Shown here: in pieces, positions 55,172 to 64,000 of the stretch | How the letters are laid out: each line of letters opens with the position of its first letter | Numbering within the stretch: position 1 is the stretch's first letter | Assembly (NCBI GenBank): GCA_964609385.1 | Contig: CAZSSM010000026.1 | Span: forward strand, 1 to 64,000 | Origin: CAZSSM01 sp964609385 | GTDB taxonomy: Bacteria; Planctomycetota; Planctomycetia; Isosphaerales; Isosphaeraceae | DNA: 64,000 bases | Direction of reading: 5' to 3' | Notes under the pieces: model-generated | What the model was told of the DNA's origin: nothing | The model's database searches: none | What the model saw: the letters and a program-made list of their open reading frames with translations, nothing else | Position numbers and translations under genes: made by a program

Positions 55172-58100
55172 GTGACTGTTTCGTCTTCGTCACCGACGTC
55201 GCCGACGTCCTCGAGGTCGCCGATCCGGACTCTCCGCGAGCGGATCGCGTCGGGCCTACAGTTCCGGTCGATCCGGATGCGGTTGATCTTTTGGTTCATC
55301 CTGATCGCCTCAACCCCACTGGTCCTGGACAATGCGGTCAATTACATCACCTTCGATCGGACCCTTCGCGACGAGGTCGTCCAGCGGCTGGATAGTCAGG
55401 TCCAGGGTCGGGTCGAGCGGGTGGCGGTCGAACTGGAGCATGCTCGGGCCGAGACGCTCGCCTTAGCTCGAAGCACCTGGGCAGCCGACCGCCTGGCTCG
55501 TTTGAGCACCGAGTTCTCGGGTTCCGATTCGATTGGGGAGGCGTCGATCGATCGCGACGGTCGGCTTGCGATGGAGGTCCCCTCCTCGATCGGGCACGAT
55601 CTGATTCTGATCCCTCCCGATCAGCGATCGGTCTACTCGCAGGCCGAGGGTGCTTGGCGTCTGCTGGACAAGTCGCCGAATGGTCCCGACTCGCGGCTGA
55701 TCGCAGCGATCGAGCGGGCCTGTGATGGCCTGACCGTCGAGGTGGCCGGGCCGCTCCGAGGGCTGATCGATGAGGTAGCCCCGGACGATGGCGGGGACGG
55801 GGCTGAAGAGACCTCGCCGATCGAGTTGCTTTATCTTGTCGCTCCGGTCTTCGACCCGGAACGTGGCGACTATCAAGGCTTGCTGGCCTTAGGGCTGGAC
55901 TCGTCGACGATCCTCTCGACGCTCTCCGAAGGGACGAACCTGGGCGATTCGGGCCAGGCATTGGTCCTGAGCCAAAGCGTGAACGGCTGGATTGGTCGTG
56001 ACGGTCGCGTGATGGATCCGGGCGCACTGCCGCCGGGCTTCGCACGGGCTGGGGACGGGCATGCCGCTTGGCTGGACCCAGATCGCGGCGATCGCTTGGC
56101 TGCGTGGGCGTCAGTGCCCGAGCTTGGGGTGGTCGCGGCGGTCCTCATCGATGCCGACGAGGCCTTCGCCGGGATCCTCTCTCAGCGCCGCTTGATCACC
56201 GTCTTCGGCCTGGGTGTGCTGGCCTACGTGGTGATCTTGGCCCTATATGTGGCCCAGTCGATCTCAGTACCGATCGAGCGGCTCACCCACGCCGTGCGTC
56301 GGGTCTCCGACGGCCAGTTCCGCGACCGCGTGCCGGTCGAGTCGGCCGACGAGATCGGCATGCTCAGCGAGGCGTACAACACGATGACCGCCGAACTGAA
56401 GCGGAGCTACGAGTCGATTGAGGCGACCGTCCGCGCCCGAACTTGGGAACTCGAGCAGAGCAACGAGGAACTGCATCGGTTCCGAATGCAGGCCGAGTCA
56501 GCCAACCAGGCCAAGAGCCAGTTCCTGGCCAGCATGAGCCACGAACTGCGGACCCCGCTCAACGCCATCATCGGATACAGCGAGATGCTCCAGGAAGAGG
56601 TCGAGGACCTGGACCTGGACGAACTCAAACCGGACCTGGCCAAGATCCAGAACGCCGGTCGGCACCTGCTGAGCCTGATTAACGACGTGCTGGACCTCTC
56701 CAAGATCGAGGCCGGCCGAATGGCCCTGTTCGCCGAGACGTTCGACCTGAACCACCTGGTCGAGGAGATCGCCGCGACGATCGAGCCGTTGGCCGATCGC
56801 AACGGAAACCAACTCCGGATCTCCTGTTCGGATGAGCTGGGCGTAATGCATACCGATCTGACTCGGCTCCGCCAATGCCTCTTCAACCTGCTCAGCAACG
56901 CCTGCAAATTCACCGAGCACGGAGAAGTGCGCCTCGAGGTGATGCGTGAGACGATTGGCGGACGCGACTGGGTCAGCTTCGTCGTCAGCGACAGCGGCAT
57001 CGGCATGACGCCGGAACAGCAGAAGCGGCTCTTCGAGAGCTTCACTCAGGCCGATGCCTCGACGACCCGCAAGTACGGCGGGACCGGTCTGGGCCTGGCC
57101 ATCAGCCGACGACTGAGCCGGTTGATGGGCGGCGATATCGACGTGCGCAGCATTCCCGAACAAGGCTCGTCCTTCACCCTCCAGGTGCCTGGCTACCTCG
57201 ACCTGGAGTCCGACTCGCTCCATTCCGAGGTCGACTCTGAGGAGTCGGAATCGGCGGACCAGGATCCAGGTCTTCCCGAGAATATCGGTCGGGCCGCTGT
57301 CCGCAACGGGAACGATCCGACCGATACCGACCCCAACCTCCATGCCGATCTCCTGGACGCGTCCAGCGCAACCGACGCCGACGGCACATCCGAGGACGAT
57401 GGGGTCGAGCCCGCCATGACCGACCAGGACGAGTCGGACGAGACATCCGCCGGCATGGGGACAGTCTTGGTCATCGACGATGACACGACGGTGCACGACC
57501 TCATGCGTCGGGTCCTGGTTCGTGAGGGCTATCGGGTGGTGACCGCCTCGGGCGGTCGAGAGGGGTTGGAGAAAGCGCGGCGATGCCGCCCCCTGGCCAT
57601 CACCGTCGACTTGATCATGCCCGACTTGGACGGCTGGGCGACCATGCAGGCGCTGAAGGATGACCCGGAATTGGCCGAGATCCCAGTGATCATGATCTCG
57701 ATGCTCGATCGGCAGAACCTCGGCTACGCCTTGGGCGTGGCCGACTACCTGCCCAAACCGGTCGAGCGGAACCGGCTGCTTCAGGTTCTCCGGCGTGTCC
57801 AGGATCAGCCCAGTGCCGGGCCGATCTTGGTCGTCGAGGACGATCCCGATTCGCGCGAAATGTTGGCACGCATGATGCGACTGGCCGGCTACGACGTGAC
57901 CCAAGCCTGCAACGGTCGCGAGGCGCTCAGCCGCGTGGCCGAACGTCGACCCGCCCTGATCCTGCTCGACCTGATGATGCCTGAGATGGACGGCTTCCAG
58001 TTCGTCCGCGAACTCCGCAAGGTCGTCGCCTGGCGGCAGGTGCCCATCGTCGTCGTGACGGCCAAGGAACTGACCGGCACGGATCGTGGCCAACTCGACG

Positions 58101-58276
58101 GATTCGTCCAATCGGTGGTGCGCAAGGGCGAATGGCGTCGTGACGACTTGCTTCGCGATGTCAGCCAATTGATCAGTGCGGGCCTGCAACGCCAGCAGTC
58201 TCAGCAAATCGGGCGACTTCTCCAAACCAGCCTGACCGAATCCGAGCCGAAGCTGTCGCCCGCCACGGCGCAGTGA
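55172..58276 (+). CDS. Hybrid sensor histidine kinase with two receiver domains
   Basis: 1034 residues, GTG start 15 bases after the binding-protein gene. Order: transmembrane helix (about 36-52), extracytoplasmic Cache-like sensor (60-335), second helix (341-362), HAMP (363-415), coiled coil, HisKA with acceptor His457 in ASMSHELRTPLNAIIGYSEML, HATPase (N box LLSNACKF, G boxes DSGIGM and GGTGLGLAI), an acidic linker (675-760), receiver 1 with Asp813 (TVDLIMPDLDGW) and Lys862, and receiver 2 with Asp933 (LLDLMMPEMDGF). A phosphorelay from His457 to either receiver and on to the downstream receiver-phosphatase is likely. Confidence 0.92.
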   Translation: MTVSSSSPTSPTSSRSPIRTLRERIASGLQFRSIRMRLIFWFILIASTPLVLDNAVNYITFDRTLRDEVVQRLDSQVQGRVERVAVELEHARAETLALARSTWAADRLARLSTEFSGSDSIGEASIDRDGRLAMEVPSSIGHDLILIPPDQRSVYSQAEGAWRLLDKSPNGPDSRLIAAIERACDGLTVEVAGPLRGLIDEVAPDDGGDGAEETSPIELLYLVAPVFDPERGDYQGLLALGLDSSTILSTLSEGTNLGDSGQALVLSQSVNGWIGRDGRVMDPGALPPGFARAGDGHAAWLDPDRGDRLAAWASVPELGVVAAVLIDADEAFAGILSQRRLITVFGLGVLAYVVILALYVAQSISVPIERLTHAVRRVSDGQFRDRVPVESADEIGMLSEAYNTMTAELKRSYESIEATVRARTWELEQSNEELHRFRMQAESANQAKSQFLASMSHELRTPLNAIIGYSEMLQEEVEDLDLDELKPDLAKIQNAGRHLLSLINDVLDLSKIEAGRMALFAETFDLNHLVEEIAATIEPLADRNGNQLRISCSDELGVMHTDLTRLRQCLFNLLSNACKFTEHGEVRLEVMRETIGGRDWVSFVVSDSGIGMTPEQQKRLFESFTQADASTTRKYGGTGLGLAISRRLSRLMGGDIDVRSIPEQGSSFTLQVPGYLDLESDSLHSEVDSEESESADQDPGLPENIGRAAVRNGNDPTDTDPNLHADLLDASSATDADGTSEDDGVEPAMTDQDESDETSAGMGTVLVIDDDTTVHDLMRRVLVREGYRVVTASGGREGLEKARRCRPLAITVDLIMPDLDGWATMQALKDDPELAEIPVIMISMLDRQNLGYALGVADYLPKPVERNRLLQVLRRVQDQPSAGPILVVEDDPDSREMLARMMRLAGYDVTQACNGREALSRVAERRPALILLDLMMPEMDGFQFVRELRKVVAWRQVPIVVVTAKELTGTDRGQLDGFVQSVVRKGEWRRDDLLRDVSQLISAGLQRQQSQQIGRLLQTSLTESEPKLSPATAQ

Positions 58277-58303
58277 ACCAGAGTTTTGGGAAGGAGCCGA
58301 CTC

Positions 58304-59839
58304 GTGAGGGCCAATCCCCCCGCCTGGTCCGGAGCCGGACCAACCCCGGCCGAATTCAATCCGAGTCGGGCTGGGTCCCCTGCGCAACTCCCGGGACCGG
58401 ATCCACCGGCGTCCACCGAGGTCACCATCCCCAACGATCGAGCGGCGGAGCCAGTCGAAATGCCCTCGAGTTCTCCCGAATCCCCGGACGCCTCGATCGC
58501 GTCCGAACCGATCGATCTCGACTTGACCGATGTCGAACGGCTCCGGCCGAATCTGACCAAAGAGGCGACCCCCACCGGTGGGCGAATCCTGGTCGTCGAT
58601 GATCACGAGGCCAACCGTGACATCATCGCGCGTCGGCTGACCCGTCGCGGGTTCGACGTCGAGGTCGCCTGCAACGGTCCCGACGCGCTGGCCAGGCTCG
58701 ACACCGAACAACTCCCCAGCCCCTTCGACCTGATCCTGCTCGACATCATGATGCCCGGAATGAACGGCTTCGATGTGCTCGACCAGGTCCGACGCCATTA
58801 TAGTTCCGTCGAGTTGCCGGTGATCATGGCCACCGCCCGCGACCAGAGCCGTGACGTTGTCCACGCCTTGGAACTCGGCGCCAACGACTACGTCACCAAA
58901 CCCTTCGACTTTGCCGTCGTCCTGGCCCGGATCCGGACCCAATTGCAACTCAAGCGGAGCGTCGAGCAGGTCCAACGTCTCGACCGTGACCTTTCGCAGC
59001 GCAACCGTGAGTTGGAACAGGCCCACGAGGAACTGAGCCGCGTCCACCGACGGGTCAAGAAGGACCTCGATGCGGCGGCCAAGGTCCAGACCTCGTTGTT
59101 ACCCACCGAGGTTCCCCAACGGCCCGAGGTCGACTTCGCCTGGCGATTCACCCCTTGTGCCGAACTGGCCGGCGACTCGCTCAACATCCTCGAACTGGAC
59201 GACAACCATATCGTCGTCTACGTCCTGGATGTCAGCGGTCACGGGGTCGCGGCGGCCCTGCTCTCGGTCCACCTCAGCCGGTTGCTCGCACCGCTCTCGG
59301 ACCCCTCCACCATCCTCACGCAGCCCCTAGAAGGCTCGCCACTGAACCGACGCTCAACTCCCGCCGAGGTTGCCGACGAACTCAACCGTCGAGTCCCCAT
59401 GGACGAAACGACTGGTCAATATTTCACCATCCTCTACGGCACGTTGAATCTAATCACCGGCCAGTTTCGTTACGTCACCGCGGGCCACCCCAGTCCGATC
59501 GTGCTGAGTCGAGGTCGGGAGGCTGCCGAAATCCATGGGGCGCCGAGCTTCCCGATCGGTTGGATCCCCGACCTGCCCTACGACGAGCATCAGATCCAGC
59601 TTCGGCCCGGCGACCGTCTGATCCTGCACAGCGACGGGGTCAATGAGGCCTCAGGACCCGAAGGACAGCAGTTCGGCCTCGAACGAATCTGCCAGGCCGC
59701 CCTGGAGAGCCGTGACGAGACGCTCGACGGTGCCGTCGAACATCTCATGAGCCGGGTCCAAGATTGGCAAGGGCCCCAAGGCTCCAAGGACGACGCCACC
59801 GTGTTAGCCCTGGAGTACCATGGCTCATTCCGAGCCTGA
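58304..59839 (+). CDS. Response regulator fused to a PP2C-type (SpoIIE/RsbU-like) phosphatase
   Basis: 511 residues from GTG 58304, with GGAAGGAG 8 bases upstream; the TTG at 58286 overlaps that ribosome site. A disordered N-terminus (1-90) precedes a receiver with Asp147 in LLDIMMPGMNGF and Lys in YVTKPFD. A coiled coil (about 225-275) leads to the phosphatase domain: AAKVQTSLLP, AELAGDSLNILEL, VLDVSGHGVAAALLS, AGHPSPIVL, LHSDGVNEA, KDDATVLAL. Metal-binding Asp residues are present, so it should dephosphorylate a Ser/Thr-phosphorylated protein such as an anti-sigma antagonist. No antagonist or switch kinase is encoded in the window. It forms an operon with the two upstream genes. Confidence 0.92.
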   Translation: MRANPPAWSGAGPTPAEFNPSRAGSPAQLPGPDPPASTEVTIPNDRAAEPVEMPSSSPESPDASIASEPIDLDLTDVERLRPNLTKEATPTGGRILVVDDHEANRDIIARRLTRRGFDVEVACNGPDALARLDTEQLPSPFDLILLDIMMPGMNGFDVLDQVRRHYSSVELPVIMATARDQSRDVVHALELGANDYVTKPFDFAVVLARIRTQLQLKRSVEQVQRLDRDLSQRNRELEQAHEELSRVHRRVKKDLDAAAKVQTSLLPTEVPQRPEVDFAWRFTPCAELAGDSLNILELDDNHIVVYVLDVSGHGVAAALLSVHLSRLLAPLSDPSTILTQPLEGSPLNRRSTPAEVADELNRRVPMDETTGQYFTILYGTLNLITGQFRYVTAGHPSPIVLSRGREAAEIHGAPSFPIGWIPDLPYDEHQIQLRPGDRLILHSDGVNEASGPEGQQFGLERICQAALESRDETLDGAVEHLMSRVQDWQGPQGSKDDATVLALEYHGSFRA

Positions 59840-60671
59840 CAGTTTGACCACGAGGTGTCGAGAAACGCAGGATCGCTCATCAGAATTCTTCAAGCTGTTT
59901 CTGTCAGGGCCGAACCTCTTGGTTGCGGACCTCAAGGCACGGCTCGGGTCAGCCGATCTCTCGGGAGTTGGCCCGAGGCGGATTCAGGAATAAAGAACCC
60001 GATTCATGTGGTGTCGAGCCTTCATAGGCTGGTTATGTAGAGAGACTCAGCGGCGGCCTCCGCCATCTCGATCTGGGGGTAATCCACCCGCTAGATTACG
60101 CCTCCTCTTCAGAAATATCTTGTATCTCTGACTGCTTGTTGGTTGCACTTTTCTTTACCTCTCCCAAAACACGGCTCCTTCACGATCGAAGAGACCACGT
60201 TATGCGTGTTATGTATCACAATGCTGTGCTTTCCGCAATTAGGTGCTTCTGAGCGACAGGCGATCCCGTAGAGAAATGCTTGCCCATTTGAGAGGATCGG
60301 AGATTCCGACACCAAAAGGATCGGACCCAAACGGACCAGCGCCATGGCAATCTCAAACCAAAAGACCCATCCGGTTCTGGTCCTCAAACAGATCGGTCTC
60401 CGAAGGCTTCCTCGCGTAAGTACGGGTCGGAGGAATTTCACCCCGATCGATGGGGAACTCTCCCTGGAACAGCAGGCGACGCGACTTCTCCTTCGAACCC
60501 CGATAGAACCGACCGGACCAATAAGGGCATAATCGAAGAGACGAGGCGACCGATCGTCGACGCCGCGATCGGACCGCAACGGTGGATCGAACACCGATCG
60601 CCCAGGATCCGTGTCCGCGATCGACCGACGACCCCGCGTTCTCTCAACAGCAGCACGGAGCCCGATCGCCC
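59840..60671. other. Long intergenic region downstream of the signalling operon
   Basis: 832 bases with no gene I can support. The minus-strand frame at 60109-60594 (161 codons) has no family resemblance. The next gene's frame is open from 60582, but its fold begins at ATG 60672 (GGAG 13 bases upstream). Confidence 0.4.
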
Positions 60672-61538
60672 ATGCGCCTGGCCTTCAGCACCAACGCCTA
60701 TCTCCGACACCGCTTCGATGAAGCTGCCCGGCGAATCGCCACGATTGGCTATCAGGGTCTCGAACTGATGGCCGACGTGCCTCACGCCTGGCCGGCCCAT
60801 CTCCCCGAGTCCCAGAAGCAGGCCATCCTCGAGGCCTTGAAGCAGAATGGGCTGCAACTCTCCAACGTCAACGCGTTCATGATGAACGCGATTTCGGACC
60901 ATCGCCAACCTTACTGGCACCCCTCGTTCTTAGAGGCCGATCGGCATTACCGCCAGGTTCGGATCGATCATACCCAACGCGCCCTTAGTTTAGCCGCCGA
61001 ACTGGGGGCGCCGCACATCAGCGCTGAGCCGGGTGGGCCGTTGCTCGACGGCATGACTTACGAACAGGGGATGACTCAGTTCGCCGAGATCCTCAAGCCA
61101 CTCTGCGAGCACGCGCACAAGGTTGGTGTTATCCTGCTGATCGAGCCCGAGCCCGGCCTGCTCTTGGAAACCACCGACCAATACCTCGAACTGGCCGACC
61201 GCGTCGACTCGCCGGCGATGGGCCTCAACTTCGATATCGGGCACGCCTACTGCATGGGCGAGGACATCCCGGCCCAGATCGCCAAACTCGCCCAACACAC
61301 GAGGCACTATCACGTCGAAGACATCGCGGCAACTCGGGTCCATCACCACCTGGTGCCCGGCACTGGCGCGATCGGCTTCGCCCCGATTTTCGAGGCCATC
61401 GCACGGACCGACTATCGTGAATGGATCACGGTCGAGCTTTATCCATTCGTCGAGGATCCCGACGAGGCGGCGCGACAGGCTTTCGCGCTCCTCCAACCTC
61501 TCCTCAGCAAAGACGCGACGAACCCCGCCGCGTCGTGA
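60672..61538 (+). CDS. TIM-barrel sugar phosphate isomerase/epimerase family protein
   Basis: 288 residues from ATG 60672. It has the xylose-isomerase-like TIM barrel: MRLAFSTNAYLRHRFDEAARRIATIGYQGLELMAD, HISAEPGGPLLDG, LLIEPEPGLLLETTDQYLEL, LNFDIGHAYCMGED, HYHVEDIAATRVHHHLVPGTGAIGF, ITVELYPF. Glu, Asp, His and Glu residues in those strands match the usual divalent metal site. The reaction is not predictable; family members interconvert sugars, inositols or hydroxypyruvate. It lies 102 bases upstream of the UbiA prenyltransferase gene, so both are probably one transcript. Confidence 0.85.
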   Translation: MRLAFSTNAYLRHRFDEAARRIATIGYQGLELMADVPHAWPAHLPESQKQAILEALKQNGLQLSNVNAFMMNAISDHRQPYWHPSFLEADRHYRQVRIDHTQRALSLAAELGAPHISAEPGGPLLDGMTYEQGMTQFAEILKPLCEHAHKVGVILLIEPEPGLLLETTDQYLELADRVDSPAMGLNFDIGHAYCMGEDIPAQIAKLAQHTRHYHVEDIAATRVHHHLVPGTGAIGFAPIFEAIARTDYREWITVELYPFVEDPDEAARQAFALLQPLLSKDATNPAAS

Positions 61539-61640
61539 GCCGGTCGGCAGACCGACGCCTGCGGCCGCGTTCACAACGGTCCTCCTCGACGTCAACCGAC
61601 GTCCGCATCCCGCACCTCGCTCCCCCCGGATCTGATCCCC

Positions 61641-62738
61641 ATGAATTCCCCCGATCCCGAGCCCACATCCGCATCCGAGTCGGAGTCCAGGTCCGAAGTG
61701 CGCCCCGAGACCGACGGGGGTGTCGAGGTCCCGTCGGGGCCGGGGGCCGATGCATGGATGACCGCCTCGACCACGCCTCAATCCGAACCCGGATCCGACT
61801 CACGGGCAGCGATCGTGGCGCACTTGCAGTTGGTTCGACTCCCCAACGTCTTGACGGCCGCGGGCGACAGCTTGGCCGGTTGGCTGATCGTGCAGGGAAC
61901 CTTCGACGGCGCTCTGTCTTGGGTGCCGTTGGTCGTCGCCTCAATGCTGATCTATGCCGCCGGCGTGACCCTCAACGACCTGTTCGACTTGGAGACCGAT
62001 CGTGGTGAGCGTCCCGAGCGGCCTTTGCCTTCCGGTCGGGTCCCGAGCCGCAACGCCGTGGCGATCGTCGCCGTCGGCTTGTGCCTGGGCCTGGCATTGG
62101 CTGGCCTGGTCGGCACCGAGAGCCTGATCGTCGCCGGATCGCTGGTCGGTTGCGTGCTGGCCTACGATCTGGGCGGCAAGCGAACGCCGCTCCGGCCGGT
62201 GCTCATGGGCGGCTGTCGCGCGGCCAATTTGTTGCTGGGCATGAGCTTGGCCCCAGCCTTGGGTGGCCCGGAGGCCTGGATCCTGGCCTTCTGCTATGGC
62301 CTGTTCGTTGCCGGAATCACCTTGATCAGCACCTCGGAGACCGGTTCGCAACGGAGTTGGGGGCTGACCCTGGGAATCGTCCTGGAGAACCTGGCCGTGC
62401 TCGGCTTGGCCGTGATCGCTTCTCAGGGATTGGCCGATCGGTTGCCACAGACTCCATCCTTGCCACCACCCCAGTTCGTCAGCCCCTCGTTCGCTGAGCG
62501 TCTCCTGGGCCTCGTCGGCTTGGCCGTGTTGATCTGGGCCAACAACAACGTCACATTGACTGCTTGGCGAACACCGAGCCCGTCGACGATCCAGCGGGCC
62601 GTGATCTTTGGAATTCTCAGCCTGGTCGGGCTCCATATGGCGACGATCACGCTCGTCCGCGGTCCGCTGCCCGCGCTTAGCCTGCTGGTCTTAGCCCTCC
62701 CGGCGTCATTACTGAGTCGTCGACTTAAGCCGACCTGA
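61641..62738 (+). CDS. UbiA-family prenyltransferase (EboC-like)
   Basis: 365 residues. The first 55 are disordered and acidic. The UbiA core has eight or nine helices. The first Asp-rich motif, which binds prenyl diphosphate through Mg2+, is NDLFDLETD at 112-120, followed by the ERPERPLPSGRV stretch shared with EboC and chlorophyll-type synthases. The second motif region is LAYDLGGKRTPLRPVLMGGCRAANLLLGMS. It transfers an isoprenoid chain to an aromatic or sugar-like acceptor in the membrane. EboC family members occur with TIM-barrel and other ebo genes, but the preceding isomerase does not closely match EboE, and no eboA, B, D or F is seen. Confidence 0.87.
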   Translation: MNSPDPEPTSASESESRSEVRPETDGGVEVPSGPGADAWMTASTTPQSEPGSDSRAAIVAHLQLVRLPNVLTAAGDSLAGWLIVQGTFDGALSWVPLVVASMLIYAAGVTLNDLFDLETDRGERPERPLPSGRVPSRNAVAIVAVGLCLGLALAGLVGTESLIVAGSLVGCVLAYDLGGKRTPLRPVLMGGCRAANLLLGMSLAPALGGPEAWILAFCYGLFVAGITLISTSETGSQRSWGLTLGIVLENLAVLGLAVIASQGLADRLPQTPSLPPPQFVSPSFAERLLGLVGLAVLIWANNNVTLTAWRTPSPSTIQRAVIFGILSLVGLHMATITLVRGPLPALSLLVLALPASLLSRRLKPT

Positions 62739-62836
62739 GCCAGAGCCGGTCGGGACCGGGATTCCTCAACACGTGTACGTCAAGGTCATGGTCGATTATT
62801 GAAGCGACCCGACGACCGCTCGTCATCATGAGAGGA

Positions 62837-63214
62837 TCAGGGCATCTCGACGCGAATCAAATCATGGATCGTCGCGACCAGTTGAGCGATTGTGACCGGC
62901 TTGGTGAGATAGCTAATGCGCGAGAGCATCACCAGACGGTGGGTGTAGGTGGATGGGGGGTGGCCCGAGATCAAGATCGCAGGCAGATCATTGAGGCGGG
63001 TTCGCAACTGGGCCACCAGACTCAATCCATCGATATCGTCCTCGAGGAAATAGTCGATGATGGCGATGTCTGGGACGACTTTATCGTGATCAAGCAAGCT
63101 CAGGGCAGCCTCGGCGTCCCCGAAGGCACAGACCGAGTAGCCTTGAGCCTGCAACAAGCGTGTGATCGACTGGCGAAGACCCCGATCGTCGTCGACCAAG
63201 AGCACGGTGGACAT
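62837..63214 (-). CDS. Stand-alone response regulator receiver protein
   Basis: 125 residues, a single receiver domain. Acidic pair DDD at 8-10 (LLVDDDRG), acceptor Asp in IAIIDYFLEDDIDG near 53-54, Ser in AILISGH and Lys in SYLTKPV. No output domain, so it acts as a phosphorelay shuttle or sink, or controls a partner protein by binding. The nearest recognisable kinases are the operon at 53.7-59.8 kb. It is transcribed convergently with the UbiA gene and lies 298 bases from recA on the same strand. Confidence 0.88.
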   Translation of the reverse strand: MSTVLLVDDDRGLRQSITRLLQAQGYSVCAFGDAEAALSLLDHDKVVPDIAIIDYFLEDDIDGLSLVAQLRTRLNDLPAILISGHPPSTYTHRLVMLSRISYLTKPVTIAQLVATIHDLIRVEMP

Positions 63215-63512
63215 GATCCGGGATTCCTGCGTGACTGGGGGGCATCGGACCGCCCGAGCACCGACAATAGAATCGGCTCATCCGGGAGATTCCAATCTAG
63301 TCCCAATTCCAGCTCGAATCCAGTGATCATGCCTGCTCGAACAGTTTGGACGGTTTTGGGGGAGGCTGACCGCTTCCGATCAGCCCGACGACGTTGATCG
63401 GGAGCTTCGATGATAATCGTTTCGAAGCGATCGTGAGTGATTGGGTTCGGACATCCGAGCCTGATCAGCAGCTCATCGACCCACTCTTGGGATCGCAGAT
63501 CGGTTCGATCGG

Positions 63513-64000
63513 TCAGCTCTGACCGTTCTCAGAGGGTTCGGCCGTCGCGGTTTCGGAATCACTCGACGTGTCGAGCATCCCTCGGCGCTCCAAAATCTGT
63601 TGGGTCAATTCCTCGATCAGTTCGGGATGTTCTTTCAGGTAGATCTTCGCGTTCTCGCGACCCTGCCCCAACCGGGTCTCGCTGTAGTTGAACCACGAGC
63701 CCGATTTCTCGACCAGCTTCTCAGCCAAGGCCAGGTCGATCACGTCGCCTTCGCGCGAGATCCCATGGGTGTACATCATGTCGAACTCGCAGACTCGGAA
63801 CGGCGGTGCGATCTTGTTCTTGACCACTTTCGCCTTGACCCGCGAGCCGACCACATCCTCGCCGTCTTTGACCGAGCCGATCCGGCGGATGTCGATTCGG
63901 CAGCTCGAGGCGAACTTCAGGGCTCGACCACCCGGGGTTGTCTCGGGGCTGCCGAAGGTCACACCGATCTTGTCCCGGATCTGGTTGATGAAGATCAGGA
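63513..64000 (-). CDS. recA: Recombinase RecA, C-terminal part (start outside window)
   Basis: The minus-strand frame is open to the window edge, so the gene begins beyond 64000. The 162 visible residues start LIFINQIRDKIGVTFGSPETTPGGRALKF, which includes the RecA L2 region, and continue with the C-terminal domain (VCEFDMMYTHGISREGDVIDLA, SGSWFNYSETRLGQGRENAKIYLKEHPE). The final 25 residues are acidic and Ser-rich, as in many RecA tails. RecA drives homologous recombination and SOS induction. No lexA or recX lies downstream. Confidence 0.97.
   Translation of the reverse strand, partial: LIFINQIRDKIGVTFGSPETTPGGRALKFASSCRIDIRRIGSVKDGEDVVGSRVKAKVVKNKIAPPFRVCEFDMMYTHGISREGDVIDLALAEKLVEKSGSWFNYSETRLGQGRENAKIYLKEHPELIEELTQQILERRGMLDTSSDSETATAEPSENGQS

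Noticed and set aside
60109..60594. 161-codon minus-strand frame in the gap before the isomerase
   Set aside because: No ribosome site, no similarity and mixed composition; not supportable.
63510..63525. 6-bp hairpin over the recA stop codon
   Set aside because: Short stem with a 4-base loop and no T-tract; too weak to call a terminator.

Overview
The window is chromosomal DNA from a GC-rich bacterium, almost certainly a planctomycete and probably of the Isosphaera type. The signs are secreted proteins with the planctomycete 'LE-x-x-E-x-R-x-LLS' N-terminus, a PEP-CTERM protein, a Ser/Thr kinase with the planctomycete N-terminal module, two Uma2-type putative endonucleases, many large sensor kinases, a bacterial SUI1/eIF1 homologue and gene-poor spacers. 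I saw no rRNA, tRNA, transposase, phage gene or CRISPR array.

Layout. 1-7.1 kb: the end of one RTX-repeat protein, an RsmG-SpoU methyltransferase fusion and a giant secreted RTX/lectin protein. 8-13.3 kb: class II photolyase, Uma2 protein with a heptad-repeat tail, 2-hydroxyacid dehydrogenase and a GT-C membrane glycosyltransferase. 13.4-24.5 kb: a signalling block containing a Ser/Thr kinase-receiver fusion, a PAS protein with a KaiA/RsbU-like C-terminus, KaiB, KaiC, a PAS-histidine kinase-receiver and a convergent multi-PAS histidine kinase. 24.5-34 kb: family 4 uracil-DNA glycosylase, type II NADH dehydrogenase, a secreted repeat protein, MoaB, an M28 peptidase and a parvulin lipoprotein. 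34-42.8 kb: MnmA, a GT2-GtrA fusion, a small hypothetical protein, GltX, a PfkB kinase, a second Uma2 protein and the L13-S9 operon. 43-53.5 kb: a large secreted BNR-repeat protein, a PEP-CTERM protein, an EF-G2-like GTPase, a lipase with a membrane partner, and SUI1. 53.7-64 kb: a binding protein / hybrid kinase / receiver-phosphatase signalling operon, a TIM-barrel isomerase next to a UbiA prenyltransferase, a lone receiver, and the end of recA.

The most interesting part is 15.2-20.3 kb. KaiB and KaiC are well conserved, including KaiC Ser431/Thr432. Directly upstream lies a protein whose C-terminal ~100 residues resemble the KaiA clock-output/RsbU four-helix domain behind a PAS domain, and directly downstream lies a hybrid histidine kinase. 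This reads as a compact non-cyanobacterial Kai timing or stress module with its own PAS-linked KaiA-like protein. The homology is judged by eye and needs profile searches.

Many long antisense reading frames (up to 833 codons) overlap the real genes. They are codon-bias shadows of GC-rich genes and are left out.
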